The notes below the pieces were generated by a model, which searched no databases, was not told the DNA's origin, and was given only the letters and a program-made list of their open reading frames with translations. This document shows, piece by piece, positions 7,370 to 12,965 of a DNA stretch of 12,965 nt; the first letter of the stretch is position 1, and every line of letters begins with the position of its first letter. A program made the translations under genes and the position numbers. The stretch lies in assembly GCA_029859085.1 (NCBI GenBank), contig JAOUDU010000021.1, positions 1 through 12,965 on the forward strand, given 5' to 3'. This stretch comes from Gammaproteobacteria bacterium. Its GTDB lineage: Bacteria; Pseudomonadota; Gammaproteobacteria; Pseudomonadales; Halieaceae.

Positions 7370-7397
7370 ATACTACACATTTGCGCAATATCGCCAA
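7370..7397 (-). promoter_or_regulatory. Candidate sigma70-type promoter of the dehalogenase operon
   Basis: On the minus strand, TTGGCG (7392-7397) and TAGTAT (7370-7375) are separated by 16 bp. The spacer holds the perfect palindrome TTGCGCAA (7381-7388). The predicted start would be near 7363, leaving a leader of about 70 nt. Consensus match is fair; no experiment supports it. Confidence 0.4.
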
Positions 7398-7457
7398 GGG
7401 GCGCGAACCGGCGCCCGATGCGGTGCCGCGCCATCCCGGCCCGGGTCACAGTCACGA

Positions 7458-7600
7458 ATGACAGAGGAGATATTGATTTTGGACAGGGTCGCTGGTTACC
7501 GGCTTTCCCAGTCACCTGCAGGAGGAACCCGATGGCCCTGGGCAAGGAACAAATGAAGCTGCTGCACCGCGACCTGGTGCGCGCCGATACGCATGTAGGG
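7458..7600 (+). pseudogene. Probable decayed 5' end of an enoyl-CoA hydratase (crotonase) gene
   Basis: Two fragments in different plus-strand frames together resemble the N-terminus of a crotonase-family protein. From 7458 the first frame reads MTEEILILDRVAGYR, a typical crotonase start. From about 7508 the next frame reads VTCRRNPMALGKEQMKLLHR, like the family's first strand and helix (..TLNRP..NAL..EM...L..), continuing DLVRADTHVG. The frame changes between about 7503 and 7512. Similarity ends near 7600, so the oxyanion-hole and catalytic regions are absent. The downstream side is occupied by a convergent small gene. An alternative is a short real peptide starting at 7532 (ATG with AGGAGGAAC ahead), but its later residues look random. 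The assignment rests on recalled family patterns, so it is moderate at best. Confidence 0.4.
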
Positions 7601-7609
7601 AAAATGGGT

Positions 7610-7774
7610 TTACCTGAAGGCGACGGACGCCTGGTCCACTGCACTCAGCCTCGACAGGCTGACCAGCACCAGTAAACCAACGACAGCGCCGTAGATCCAA
7701 ACACCTTCCCAGAACCGGTCCCACCGGGTCGCGCGAAGCTCTTCGTCTTCAGTTTTTTTCCACACGTCGCCCAT
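7610..7774 (-). CDS. Small single-pass membrane protein, 54 residues
   Basis: A short gene. The product begins MGDVWKKTEDEELRATRWDR, a charged cytoplasmic-type head, followed by a hydrophobic segment at about 24-43 (GVWIYGAVVGLLVLVSLSRL) and a short tail ending in VAFR. One membrane-spanning helix is expected. ATG is at 7772-7774, preceded by AGGGGA with 7-nt spacing, a good ribosome-binding site. TAA is at 7610-7612. It faces away from yciI and converges on the crotonase remnant; on the minus strand it lies upstream of, and in the same direction as, the dehalogenase operon, with 314 bp between. An inverted repeat TCTGT-8-ACAGA (7823-7840) lies 48 bp ahead of its start. I do not recognise the family and assign no function. 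Confidence 0.6.
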   Translation of the reverse strand: MGDVWKKTEDEELRATRWDRFWEGVWIYGAVVGLLVLVSLSRLSAVDQASVAFR

Positions 7775-8225
7775 GCATTTTTCCCCTGTTTTCTGCCCCG
7801 TTTCCCGCTGACTGTAGCAACATCTGTTTATTTGGACAGAAATATCCGTACTTTTGCGGGGATTTTGCGCACTTTTTCACAATCGCCGCGGTCAATTACC
7901 CCGGCCTGGGCGCGGCGATAACGACTTCCGGGGTGACACCCAAGGCCACCACCACCGAAGGAAAACCGGACTTGCGCACACTGTCGCAGCAGCTTGCACC
8001 TGATGTCTTTCTAAGCGTTCCTGAATTTCACCTTTTCCATACCGCTACTGACTATCCTGCTGCTCGTCTGGAAAATGCTGATTTACCGCATCGGCGAGCA
8101 CGCAGTCCTGTCGCGGCACTTCGCACTGCAGCTGTGCCTGTTTCTGGTTCACGCGGTCGGCGGCGCCCGGCTGGAGCCAGTGGCCGGCAGGTGACGGGGC
8201 CGCTCCAGGGCTGCTCAATCACCGG
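7775..8225. other. Low-coding region between the 54-codon gene and the yciI palindrome
   Basis: No complete gene is supported here. The left part (7775-7870) is relatively AT-rich and should hold the promoter of the small minus-strand gene, though no convincing -35/-10 pair was found. A plus-strand frame is open through 7933-8304, but it runs into the palindrome and has unlikely composition at its C-terminal end. A different plus-strand frame (8015-8194) encodes a hydrophobic stretch and is listed separately. The mix of partial frames suggests decayed or rearranged DNA. Confidence 0.5.
8003..8194 (+). pseudogene. Interrupted reading frame for a hydrophobic peptide
   Basis: ATG TCT TTC is followed at once by TAA (8012-8014). 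The same frame then stays open for 59 codons to TGA at 8192-8194. The translation has a strongly hydrophobic segment (FTFSIPLLTILLLVWKMLIY), then RIGEHAVLSRHFAL and QLCLFLVHAVGG, consistent with one or two membrane helices. If the TAA is a mutation, this is a broken small membrane-protein gene or the remnant of a longer one. Alternatively translation could start at the internal ATG (8075), giving 39 residues, but no good ribosome-binding site is seen there. The family is not recognised. Confidence 0.3.
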
Positions 8226-8289
8226 AAAAGGGGTCGGGTCGGATTTTTTTTGCCCGGCGGGCCAAAAACAGTTCGATCTGACACCGTTT
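8226..8289. repeat. 64-bp imperfect palindrome (REP/MITE-like hairpin) upstream of yciI
   Basis: The left arm AAAAGGGGTCGGGTCG (8226-8241) pairs with the right arm CGATCTGACACCGTTT (8274-8289); in the 12-bp core (8230-8241 with 8274-8285) 11 positions pair, two of them G-T wobbles. Inner pairs are T-tract 8247-8251 with AAAAA 8264-8268, and GCCC/GGGC at 8252-8262 around a GGC loop. Neither strand has stem followed by T-run in terminator order, since the T- and A-tracts lie inside the stem. The right arm overlaps the -35 box of the yciI promoter. It resembles REP-type elements, but no second copy was found in this window. Confidence 0.55.
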
Positions 8290-8305
8290 TTTATGCCACT
8301 ATAAT
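8278..8305 (+). promoter_or_regulatory. Strong sigma70-type promoter of yciI
   Basis: CTGACA (8278-8283) and a perfect TATAAT (8300-8305) are separated by 16 bp. The ATG of yciI follows 31 bases after the -10 box, with AGGAA at 8326-8330 as ribosome-binding site. The -35 box sits in the right arm of the palindrome, so hairpin formation or a bound protein could affect it. Confidence 0.65.
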
Positions 8306-8336
8306 TACATATATTTCAATCGGTTAGGAATCGCTA

Positions 8337-8636
8337 ATGTACTATGCAATCCTCTGTGAGGACGTGGAAAACAGCCTGCCCCTGCGCCAGCGGGCGCGCC
8401 CGGCCCACCTGGCGCGGTTGCAGGAACTGGTGGACCAGGGCCGCCTGCTGGCGGCGGGGCCGCACCCGGCGCTGGACACCGCCGACCCGGGCGAAGCGGG
8501 TTTTACCGGCAGCCTCATCATCGCCGAGTTCGACAGCCTGGAGGGTGCCACCGCCTGGGCGGACTCCGACCCCTACGTCGATGCCGGGGTGTTCCACCGG
8601 GTAGTGGTCAAACCGTACAAGCTGGTGCTGCCCTGA
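8337..8636 (+). CDS. yciI: YciI family protein
   Basis: A 99-residue protein of the YciI/ferredoxin-like (dimeric alpha/beta barrel) family, with the usual length. It shows the characteristic pattern: conserved His at H24 (RPAHLARL), helix [14 protein letters not shown] (29-42), the central [11 protein letters not shown] strand (57-67), and [11 protein letters not shown] (76-86) with the conserved Asp-Pro. The conserved His and Asp are proposed active-site residues, and some relatives are dehydrochlorinases or cyclases, but the cellular role of YciI is unknown. ATG at 8337 has AGGAA six bases upstream and follows a good promoter. yciI is commonly a neighbour of yciB in Gammaproteobacteria (recalled, not checked); here they are about 7.4 kb apart. 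It is followed by the SH3-domain gene after 94 bp. Confidence 0.88.
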   Translation: MYYAILCEDVENSLPLRQRARPAHLARLQELVDQGRLLAAGPHPALDTADPGEAGFTGSLIIAEFDSLEGATAWADSDPYVDAGVFHRVVVKPYKLVLP

Positions 8637-8730
8637 GCTTAAACTCCGCCGCAAACCCGGTTACACTAACGCCCTCTTTACGCGGCCCAGGCGGCCCGGT
8701 ACCGACCAGACCAACATTAAGGAATCCATT

Positions 8731-9423
8731 TTGCGATTTGCACTGTCTTCTTCCCTGCTCGCCGCACTTTTTCTGCTCACCACACTGAGCGCGGGTGCCG
8801 CCCGGGCCCAGGATGTCCGCTATATCAGCGATAAACAATACGTTTCCCTGCGCAGCGGCGCCGGCAATGACAACAGCGTGACCCAGCGCGGCCTGCCCTC
8901 GGGCACCCGCCTGACTGTGTCGCGCCTGTCTGAAGACGGGTCGTGGGCGGAGGTCACCACCGATACCGGTGCCAGCGGCTGGGTGGGCACGCAATACCTG
9001 ATGAGCGAGGAGCCCGCCAGGGAACGCCTCGAGGCAATGCTGAAGAAAGCCCAGCAGGCCGGTGGACTGACAGAGGCGATACAGGCGGAACTCGCGGCCC
9101 TGCAGGCCGAGCGGGACCAGCTGCTGGCGCAGGTCGCGGAGCGCGATACGCAACTGGGCGCAGTGGGAGAGGAACTGACCCAGCTCAAGCAGGTCTCCGG
9201 CAATGCCCAGCAGCTGGATGCGGACAACCGGCGCCTGGTGGTCGATTCAGAGCAACTCCGGTCGCAGCTCGATATGCTCGAAGCGGAGAACCAGCGCCTG
9301 CGCGACAAGGTGGACAGCGAGGATTTCATCAACGGCGCCCTCGCGGTGTTACTCGGCGTTATCATCACGCTGGTGGTGCCGCGCCTGTGGCCCAAGCCGC
9401 GCCGGAGTTCGAGCTGGGCATAA
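8731..9423 (+). CDS. TIGR04211-type SH3-domain / coiled-coil envelope protein (YgiM-like)
   Basis: A 230-residue exported, membrane-anchored protein. Residues 1-26 form a signal peptide (hydrophobic core 5-22, cleavage after ARA). A bacterial SH3 domain spans about 29-91 (YVSLRSGAGNDNS, LPSGTRLTV, SWAEVTTDTGASGWV). A long coiled coil follows at about 95-197, rich in Glu, Gln and Leu heptads. The C-terminus has a transmembrane helix (203-219) and a short basic tail PKPRR. This order matches the TIGR04211/YgiM group, whose precise role is unknown; a cell-wall-related periplasmic function is likely. The start is TTG at 8731-8733 with AAGGA seven bases upstream. A weak promoter candidate (TTAAAC 8639, 17 bp, TACACT 8662) lies ahead. 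The ppiA-like gene follows 46 bp later. Confidence 0.88.
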   Translation: MRFALSSSLLAALFLLTTLSAGAARAQDVRYISDKQYVSLRSGAGNDNSVTQRGLPSGTRLTVSRLSEDGSWAEVTTDTGASGWVGTQYLMSEEPARERLEAMLKKAQQAGGLTEAIQAELAALQAERDQLLAQVAERDTQLGAVGEELTQLKQVSGNAQQLDADNRRLVVDSEQLRSQLDMLEAENQRLRDKVDSEDFINGALAVLLGVIITLVVPRLWPKPRRSSSWA

Positions 9424-9469
9424 TTCCCGGCAGTACATAGTTCCCGGCCATAACCAGGAGAAAGGCATC

Positions 9470-10042
9470 GTGTTAAAAAACCTGCTCATTTGCTGCGCGC
9501 TGTTACTCGCCCCGCTGGCGCTGGCGGAAGCAACCCAACAGCCCAACCCGCAGGTGGTGATCAAGACCAGCGAGGGCGACATTACGCTCAGGCTGTTTCG
9601 CGACAAGGCCCCCCTGACCGTCGATAACTTTCTCGCCTATGTCGACGCGGGCTTCTATAAAGGCACGATATTTCACCGGGTCATCCCGGACTTCATGATA
9701 CAGGGTGGCGGCTTCCTGCCGGATATGACCGAGAAAGCCACCAACCCGCCGGTGGCCAACGAGTCGAAAAACCGCGTGCACAATACCCGCGGCACCATCG
9801 CGATGGCCCGCACCAACGACCCGGATTCGGCGACCGCGCAGTTCTTTATCAACCAGCGCAACAACCTGCAACTGGACTGGGCGCCGGGGCGCGACGGTTA
9901 CACGGTATTTGGCGAGGTTATCCTGGGCATGGATATCGTGGACTTCATAGCAACCGCGCCCACCGGCAAGGTGGCCAGTTTCACCGACGTACCGCTGCAG
10001 CCGATCGTGATCAACGAGATCGTGCGCGCCGGGACCCCATGA
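9470..10042 (+). CDS. ppiA: Periplasmic cyclophilin-type peptidyl-prolyl cis-trans isomerase
   Basis: A 190-residue PpiA-like cyclophilin with a Sec signal peptide (hydrophobic residues 4-18, cleavage likely after ALA at 19). It accelerates proline isomerisation in exported proteins. Visible cyclophilin features are GTIFHRVIPDFMIQGGGF (65-82), with catalytic R70, F75 and Q78; NTRGTIAMARTNDPDSATAQ (105-124); FFIN (125-128); and GYTVFGEVILGMDIVD (143-158). The precursor length equals that of E. coli PpiA. The start is GTG at 9470-9472 with CAGGAG upstream; the open frame continues back to 9203 but that part overlaps the SH3 gene. Its stop overlaps the pdxJ start by 4 bp (ATGA), indicating translational coupling. 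The 46-bp gap upstream contains TTCCCGGC twice. Confidence 0.93.
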   Translation: MLKNLLICCALLLAPLALAEATQQPNPQVVIKTSEGDITLRLFRDKAPLTVDNFLAYVDAGFYKGTIFHRVIPDFMIQGGGFLPDMTEKATNPPVANESKNRVHNTRGTIAMARTNDPDSATAQFFINQRNNLQLDWAPGRDGYTVFGEVILGMDIVDFIATAPTGKVASFTDVPLQPIVINEIVRAGTP

Positions 10043-10800
10043 TTGCGCTCAGCGTCAATCTCAACAAAATCGCACTGATCCGCAACTCCCGGGATACCAC
10101 CAATCCCAGTGTGACCGAGCACGCCCGCATGTGCATCGCGGCGGGGGCGGACGGTATTACCGTGCACCCGCGGCCGGACCAGCGCCACATCCGCGCCAGC
10201 GACTGCTTCGACCTGGCCGGCATGCTGGAGGTGGAATTCAACATCGAGGGCAACCCGATGGCTGGCCCCCGCCGCAGTGACCGCGCCGGTGTCGGCGACT
10301 ATCCGGGGTTTATGGATCTGGTCCGGGAAATCCGCCCAGCCCAGTGCACCCTGGTGCCGGACGGCGACAGCCAGCTCACATCGGACCACGGCTTCGACCT
10401 GGAACGCGATGGCGACACGGTGGCGCCCCTCGTGGCGGAGCTCAAGTCTCTGGGCATCCGCACCAGCCTGTTCATGGACCCGGTGCCGGAGCAGATCCGC
10501 CTGGCCGCGCAGGTGGGTGCAGACCGCATTGAGCTCTACACCGAGAGCTACGCCCGGGCGTTCAAGGACAACAACAACCTGGAAGCAATCTTCCGCCAGT
10601 TTGTCGACGCTGCCGAAACCGCCGCCGCGGAGGGCCTGGGCCTGAACGCGGGCCACGACCTGGACCTCCTGAACCTGCCCCGCTTCGCCACCGTGCCCGG
10701 CCTGCTGGAGGTCTCCATCGGCCACGCCCTCACGGTTGACGCAATCCGCATCGGCCTGGCCAACGCGGTGGCCGCCTACCAGCGCGCGCTGGGGAAATAG
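10039..10800 (+). CDS. pdxJ: Pyridoxine 5'-phosphate synthase (divergent 'NKIA' type)
   Basis: A 253-residue TIM-barrel protein of the PdxJ family, which condenses 1-deoxyxylulose 5-phosphate with 3-amino-2-oxopropyl phosphate to pyridoxine 5'-phosphate in the DXP-dependent vitamin B6 pathway. Active-site positions recalled for E. coli are present: H43 in VHPRPDQRH, E70 in EFNIEGNP, and H206 in LNAGHDLD; the C-terminal phosphate region EVSIGHAL is at 224-231. The N-terminus reads SVNLNKIALIRNSR, where the common gammaproteobacterial form has N-DH-A; together with VHPRPD this matches the variant form recalled from Bacteroidetes and Xanthomonas. ATG at 10039 overlaps the ppiA stop. It converges with the thioesterase gene, 36 bp between stops; no terminator was found there. 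Confidence 0.92.
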   Translation: MIALSVNLNKIALIRNSRDTTNPSVTEHARMCIAAGADGITVHPRPDQRHIRASDCFDLAGMLEVEFNIEGNPMAGPRRSDRAGVGDYPGFMDLVREIRPAQCTLVPDGDSQLTSDHGFDLERDGDTVAPLVAELKSLGIRTSLFMDPVPEQIRLAAQVGADRIELYTESYARAFKDNNNLEAIFRQFVDAAETAAAEGLGLNAGHDLDLLNLPRFATVPGLLEVSIGHALTVDAIRIGLANAVAAYQRALGK

Positions 10801-10836
10801 CCGGCCGGTTTCACCCGAGGATGATTCGCGGCGCGC

Positions 10837-11226
10837 CTAACTGGCGGCGAGCCGCTGCCGCAACGTGTCGGGAATACGCGACGGCTTTTTGGCGACCGCA
10901 TCCAGGTGCACCAGCACCGCCGTGCCACGCACCGTGAGCTTGCCGCCCTGCGACATTTCGCAGATCACCTTGAGGGAACTGTTGCCGGGAGATGCGCCTG
11001 TGACCGTCGCGACCACGTCGGTGCCGTAGAAAGTCTCCGCGACAAAATCGATGTGCAGCGATGCCAGAATCCAGTTGGTCGCAGACGCTGCGGTCTGGTC
11101 GGCCAGGGATTCGAGAAACGTGATCCTGGCCACCTCGAACCACGCGGCGATGGACGCGTTATTGATATGGCCCAGGGCGTCGGTCTCGTAAAACCTGGGG
11201 GTGATGGTCAGGGAGTATTGGGGCAA
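10837..11226 (-). CDS. Acyl-CoA thioesterase, 4HBT/YbgC-like hot-dog fold
   Basis: A 129-residue single hot-dog thioesterase. The N-terminal segment has the 4HBT active-site signature YETDALGHINN at 13-23, with D16 as the catalytic Asp and H20/N22/N23 conserved, followed by the long helix IAAWFEVARITFLESL. It would hydrolyse acyl-CoA thioesters in the cytoplasm; substrate is not predictable. Length fits the FadM/YbgC group (about 130). The start is set at TTG 11224-11226, because AGGAGG lies eight bases upstream and the product then begins just before the conserved first strand. The frame remains open to 11403, but those extra 59 residues have no hot-dog similarity. It is probably the last gene of a minus-strand unit behind ycfJ, or has its own promoter in the 196-bp gap, where nothing convincing was found. 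Confidence 0.85.
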   Translation of the reverse strand: MPQYSLTITPRFYETDALGHINNASIAAWFEVARITFLESLADQTAASATNWILASLHIDFVAETFYGTDVVATVTGASPGNSSLKVICEMSQGGKLTVRGTAVLVHLDAVAKKPSRIPDTLRQRLAAS

Positions 11227-11422
11227 AAGTTCGTCCTCCTGGAAAATATTCCGATCAACACCGGATACAAGACCCTCTCGCCGCCCTGGGTGCTTACTGG
11301 CAGATCCGCGCCCTGGTGCCGCCGGTGTTCCCGCAATGGCGAAGCGGTCGAACCAGCCGCCCGAAAAGCGGAGCGCCTGTCGACCTCGGGGTGGGCTCCG
11401 CAACGGCCGAATGAATTCGACC

Positions 11423-11968
11423 CTACGGCGAGGTTGCGGACGCGCGCGTCAACACCAGCTTGCCGTTCTCCACCGGGATCGCCGAGCCGGGGTCGTAATC
11501 CATCTGTACCGTCCCGGATTCATCACCCAGGCGGTATTGCACGCTGTAGGCCACCGTGCGCTGGCTGATGTCCTGCACGGTCTTGCAGCGGCGCTCAGTG
11601 GTCTGGTAGGTGTCGGCCTCCTGCATCTTGCCCTGGATCTGGTTGCCGGCAACGCCGCCGACAACGGCACCGGCAACCTTGGCACCCGTGTTCTTGCCAT
11701 GGCCGCCTATGGCGTTGCCGAGCGCGCCGCCGGCGACCGCACCCAGTACGCTGCCGGCAATCTTGTGCTCATCCTTGACCGGCTGCTGGCGGGTCACCAC
11801 CACGTCCTTGCATTCCTCCCGGGGGGTCTTGACGCTCTCGGTAACCGGGGTTACCGCAAGTACCTCGGCGAACTCAGGGCCCGACAGCATCCTGTAGCCG
11901 CCGATGGCTCCCACTGCAGTTGCGACGGCAACGCCGAGCAACGTTCCGGTAAGCATGGATTTGTTCAT
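11423..11968 (-). CDS. ycfJ: Glycine-zipper 2TM domain protein, YcfJ family
   Basis: A 181-residue envelope protein closely resembling E. coli YcfJ in layout and wording (start MNKSMLTG, TPREECKDV, then NQIQGKMQEADTY). An N-terminal hydrophobic segment (5-24) acts as membrane anchor or signal. The glycine-zipper 2TM domain covers about 70-111 (GSVLGAVAGGALGNAIGG, then AGAVVGGVAGNQ). Conserved cysteines are C53 and C128, and the C-terminal part has a YSVQYRLGDESGTV-like beta region. The function of YcfJ is not established; related Rick_17kDa/SlyB-type proteins sit in the envelope. ATG at 11966-11968 has a good AGGAGA ribosome-binding site. A 6-bp perfect hairpin (TGCGCC-GGG-GGCGCA, 12000-12014) lies 31 bp upstream of the start, in the leader or promoter. 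Confidence 0.9.
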   Translation of the reverse strand: MNKSMLTGTLLGVAVATAVGAIGGYRMLSGPEFAEVLAVTPVTESVKTPREECKDVVVTRQQPVKDEHKIAGSVLGAVAGGALGNAIGGHGKNTGAKVAGAVVGGVAGNQIQGKMQEADTYQTTERRCKTVQDISQRTVAYSVQYRLGDESGTVQMDYDPGSAIPVENGKLVLTRASATSP

Positions 11969-12080
11969 AAAAGTCTCCTGGATGTCTGTATTTTGCGGGT
12001 GCGCCGGGGGCGCATCGACGCTACGCCGTCAGGGCGAATTCATCCTGGCACCAGCTTAGCGCCTGACCGACCTGGCTCAA

Positions 12081-12094
12081 CCCCCGTATGGGGG
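12081..12094 (-). terminator. Weak hairpin after oadB, possible transcript end
   Basis: CCCCC-GTAT-GGGGG forms a perfect 5-bp stem with a 4-nt loop, about 45 bp beyond the oadB stop in the direction of transcription. On the minus strand it is followed by TTGAG rather than a T-run, so it would be a poor intrinsic terminator. It may only reduce read-through into ycfJ. Confidence 0.3.
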
Positions 12095-12138
12095 CAAAAT
12101 TACCGCAATCAGAAGGGAATATTGGCGCAAAAATACGG

Positions 12139-12965
12139 TCAATGCGCCACCAGGCTGATCATCACGCCAGCCGCCACCGCCGAGCCGATCACCCCCGCCA
12201 CGTTAGGTCCCATCGCGTGCATCAGCAGGAAGTTGTGGGGATCCGCCTCCAGGCCCAGCTTGTTGCTCACCCGCGCCGCCATGGGCACCGCGGAGACACC
12301 GGCGGAACCGATCAGGGGGTTGATCGGGCTGCCGCCCAGCCTGTTCATCAGCTTGGCAATGAGCACCCCCGAGGCGGTGCCGATCGCGAAAGCGATAATA
12401 CCCAGGCCCAGGATACCCAGGGTGTTAATATCGAGGAACTTGTCAGCCACCAGCTTGGAACCGACTGACAGCCCCAGGAAGATCGTGGTGACATTGATCA
12501 GCGCGTTCTGGGCGGTAAAACTCAGGCGCTCCACCACCCCGCACTCCTTCATCAGGTTGCCGAAGCAGAACATGCCCAGCAGCGGTGCGGCGGCAGGCAG
12601 CAACAGGGCCACCAGGATCAGCAGCACCAGCGGGAACACGATCTTCTCGCGGCGGGAGACCTGCCGCAGCTGCGTCATCACGATTTTGCGCTCGGCCTGG
12701 GTAGTCAGCGCCCTCATGATTGGCGGCTGGATCAGCGGCACCAGCGCCATATAGGAATAGGCCGCCACCGCGATCGCGCCCAGCAGGTCGGGCGCCAGGA
12801 TGCTGGTGACATAGATCGCGGTGGGACCGTCGGCGCCGCCGATAATGCCGATGGCCGCGGCGTCGGAAATACTGAAATCCATCAGGCCCAGGTGGGTGAG
12901 CCCCACTGCCCCCAGCACGGTGGCAAAAATGCCGAACTGGGCCGCCGCCCCCATGAACAGGGTCC
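12139..12965 (-). CDS. oadB: Na+-pumping (oxaloacetate) decarboxylase beta subunit, 5'-truncated by window edge
   Basis: The visible 275 C-terminal codons belong to the beta subunit of sodium ion-translocating biotin-dependent decarboxylases, the membrane subunit that couples carboxybiotin decarboxylation to Na+ export. Seen motifs are [12 protein letters not shown] at the edge, [17 protein letters not shown] with the Na+-binding Asp, and [18 protein letters not shown], which contains the conserved Asn and Ser of the second Na+ region; the end [19 protein letters not shown] is also typical. Several transmembrane helices are evident. Full-length members have about 375-435 residues, so roughly the first 100-150 are outside. 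The in-window ATG at 12952-12954 is internal, since coding continues upstream. In oad operons beta usually follows gamma and alpha, which would lie right of the window. Oxaloacetate is assumed; methylmalonyl- or glutaconyl-CoA systems share this subunit. Confidence 0.92.
   Translation of the reverse strand, partial: TLFMGAAAQFGIFATVLGAVGLTHLGLMDFSISDAAAIGIIGGADGPTAIYVTSILAPDLLGAIAVAAYSYMALVPLIQPPIMRALTTQAERKIVMTQLRQVSRREKIVFPLVLLILVALLLPAAAPLLGMFCFGNLMKECGVVERLSFTAQNALINVTTIFLGLSVGSKLVADKFLDINTLGILGLGIIAFAIGTASGVLIAKLMNRLGGSPINPLIGSAGVSAVPMAARVSNKLGLEADPHNFLLMHAMGPNVAGVIGSAVAAGVMISLVAH

Noticed and set aside
7296..7397. N-terminal extension of the dehalogenase by 34 residues
   Set aside because: The extension covers the candidate promoter and lacks family similarity, while the ATG at 7295 has a good ribosome-binding site and gives the usual HLD-I length.
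8244..8268. T-run, GC hairpin and A-run as an intrinsic terminator
   Set aside because: The T-run precedes and the A-run follows the stem on the plus strand, and on the minus strand the order is again T, stem, A. Terminators need the T-run after the stem.
7933..8304. 123-codon plus-strand frame starting at GTG
   Set aside because: It runs through the palindrome and the yciI promoter and has random-looking Arg/Ala-rich composition; another frame of the same DNA has more protein-like content.
11241..11411. Plus-strand peptide frame RIQDPLAALGAYWQIRALVP.. ahead of ycfJ's end
   Set aside because: Protein-like only over a short stretch, no start codon with a ribosome-binding site, and no recognised family.
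11405..11422. Inverted repeat GGCCGAAT-GA-ATTCGACC just after ycfJ as a terminator
   Set aside because: The loop is only two bases, one pair is a wobble, and no T-run follows on the minus strand.
1..12965. CRISPR arrays, tRNA or rRNA genes, insertion-sequence transposases
   Set aside because: No regularly spaced repeats, cloverleaf-like sequence, rRNA core motifs or transposase-like proteins were seen by eye.

Overview
The window looks like chromosomal DNA from a GC-rich gammaproteobacterium, probably a marine Halieaceae/Cellvibrionales-type organism. This is inferred from the gene set (YciB, YcfJ-type glycine-zipper protein, PpiA-like cyclophilin, OadB, many acyl-CoA-type genes); no rRNA or other phylogenetic marker is present. 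About half of the genes start with GTG or TTG.

Layout: (1) 1-225, minus: start of a PHP-domain phosphoesterase (RNase AM/TrpH type), cut by the window edge. It is divergent from yciB at 317-904, plus. (2) 912-7295, all minus: an accessory catabolic block of two gene groups. The first transcribed is haloalkane dehalogenase -> VAT-1-like quinone oxidoreductase -> DUF1254/DUF1214 protein, with overlapping genes. After a 207-bp gap come SDR dehydrogenase -> acyl-CoA dehydrogenase -> HTD2/mesaconyl-C4-CoA-hydratase-like protein, which share one reading frame with 9-nt spacers. (3) 7296-8336: a low-coding stretch holding a probable decayed crotonase 5' end, a 54-codon membrane-protein gene, an interrupted hydrophobic reading frame, and a 64-bp imperfect palindrome next to a strong promoter. 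(4) 8337-10800, plus: yciI, an SH3/coiled-coil envelope protein, ppiA-like cyclophilin, and pdxJ of the divergent 'NKIA' type, the last two overlapping by 4 bp. (5) 10837-12965, minus: a 4HBT acyl-CoA thioesterase, a ycfJ-type glycine-zipper protein, and the C-terminal two thirds of the Na+-pumping decarboxylase beta subunit OadB.

Reading: housekeeping and envelope genes (PHP, yciB, yciI, SH3 protein, ppiA, pdxJ) appear to be split by a roughly 7.4-kb metabolic insert. The insert could hydrolyse a haloalkane or similar substrate, oxidise the alcohol, and pass an acyl-CoA through dehydrogenation and hydration. No CoA ligase, thiolase, regulator or transposase is seen in the insert, so the pathway would need genes elsewhere and its substrate is unknown. 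The most unusual items are the dehalogenase/MDR/DUF1254 operon, the same-frame SDR-ACAD-hydratase string, the palindrome at the yciI promoter, and the gene remnants at the insert's right edge.
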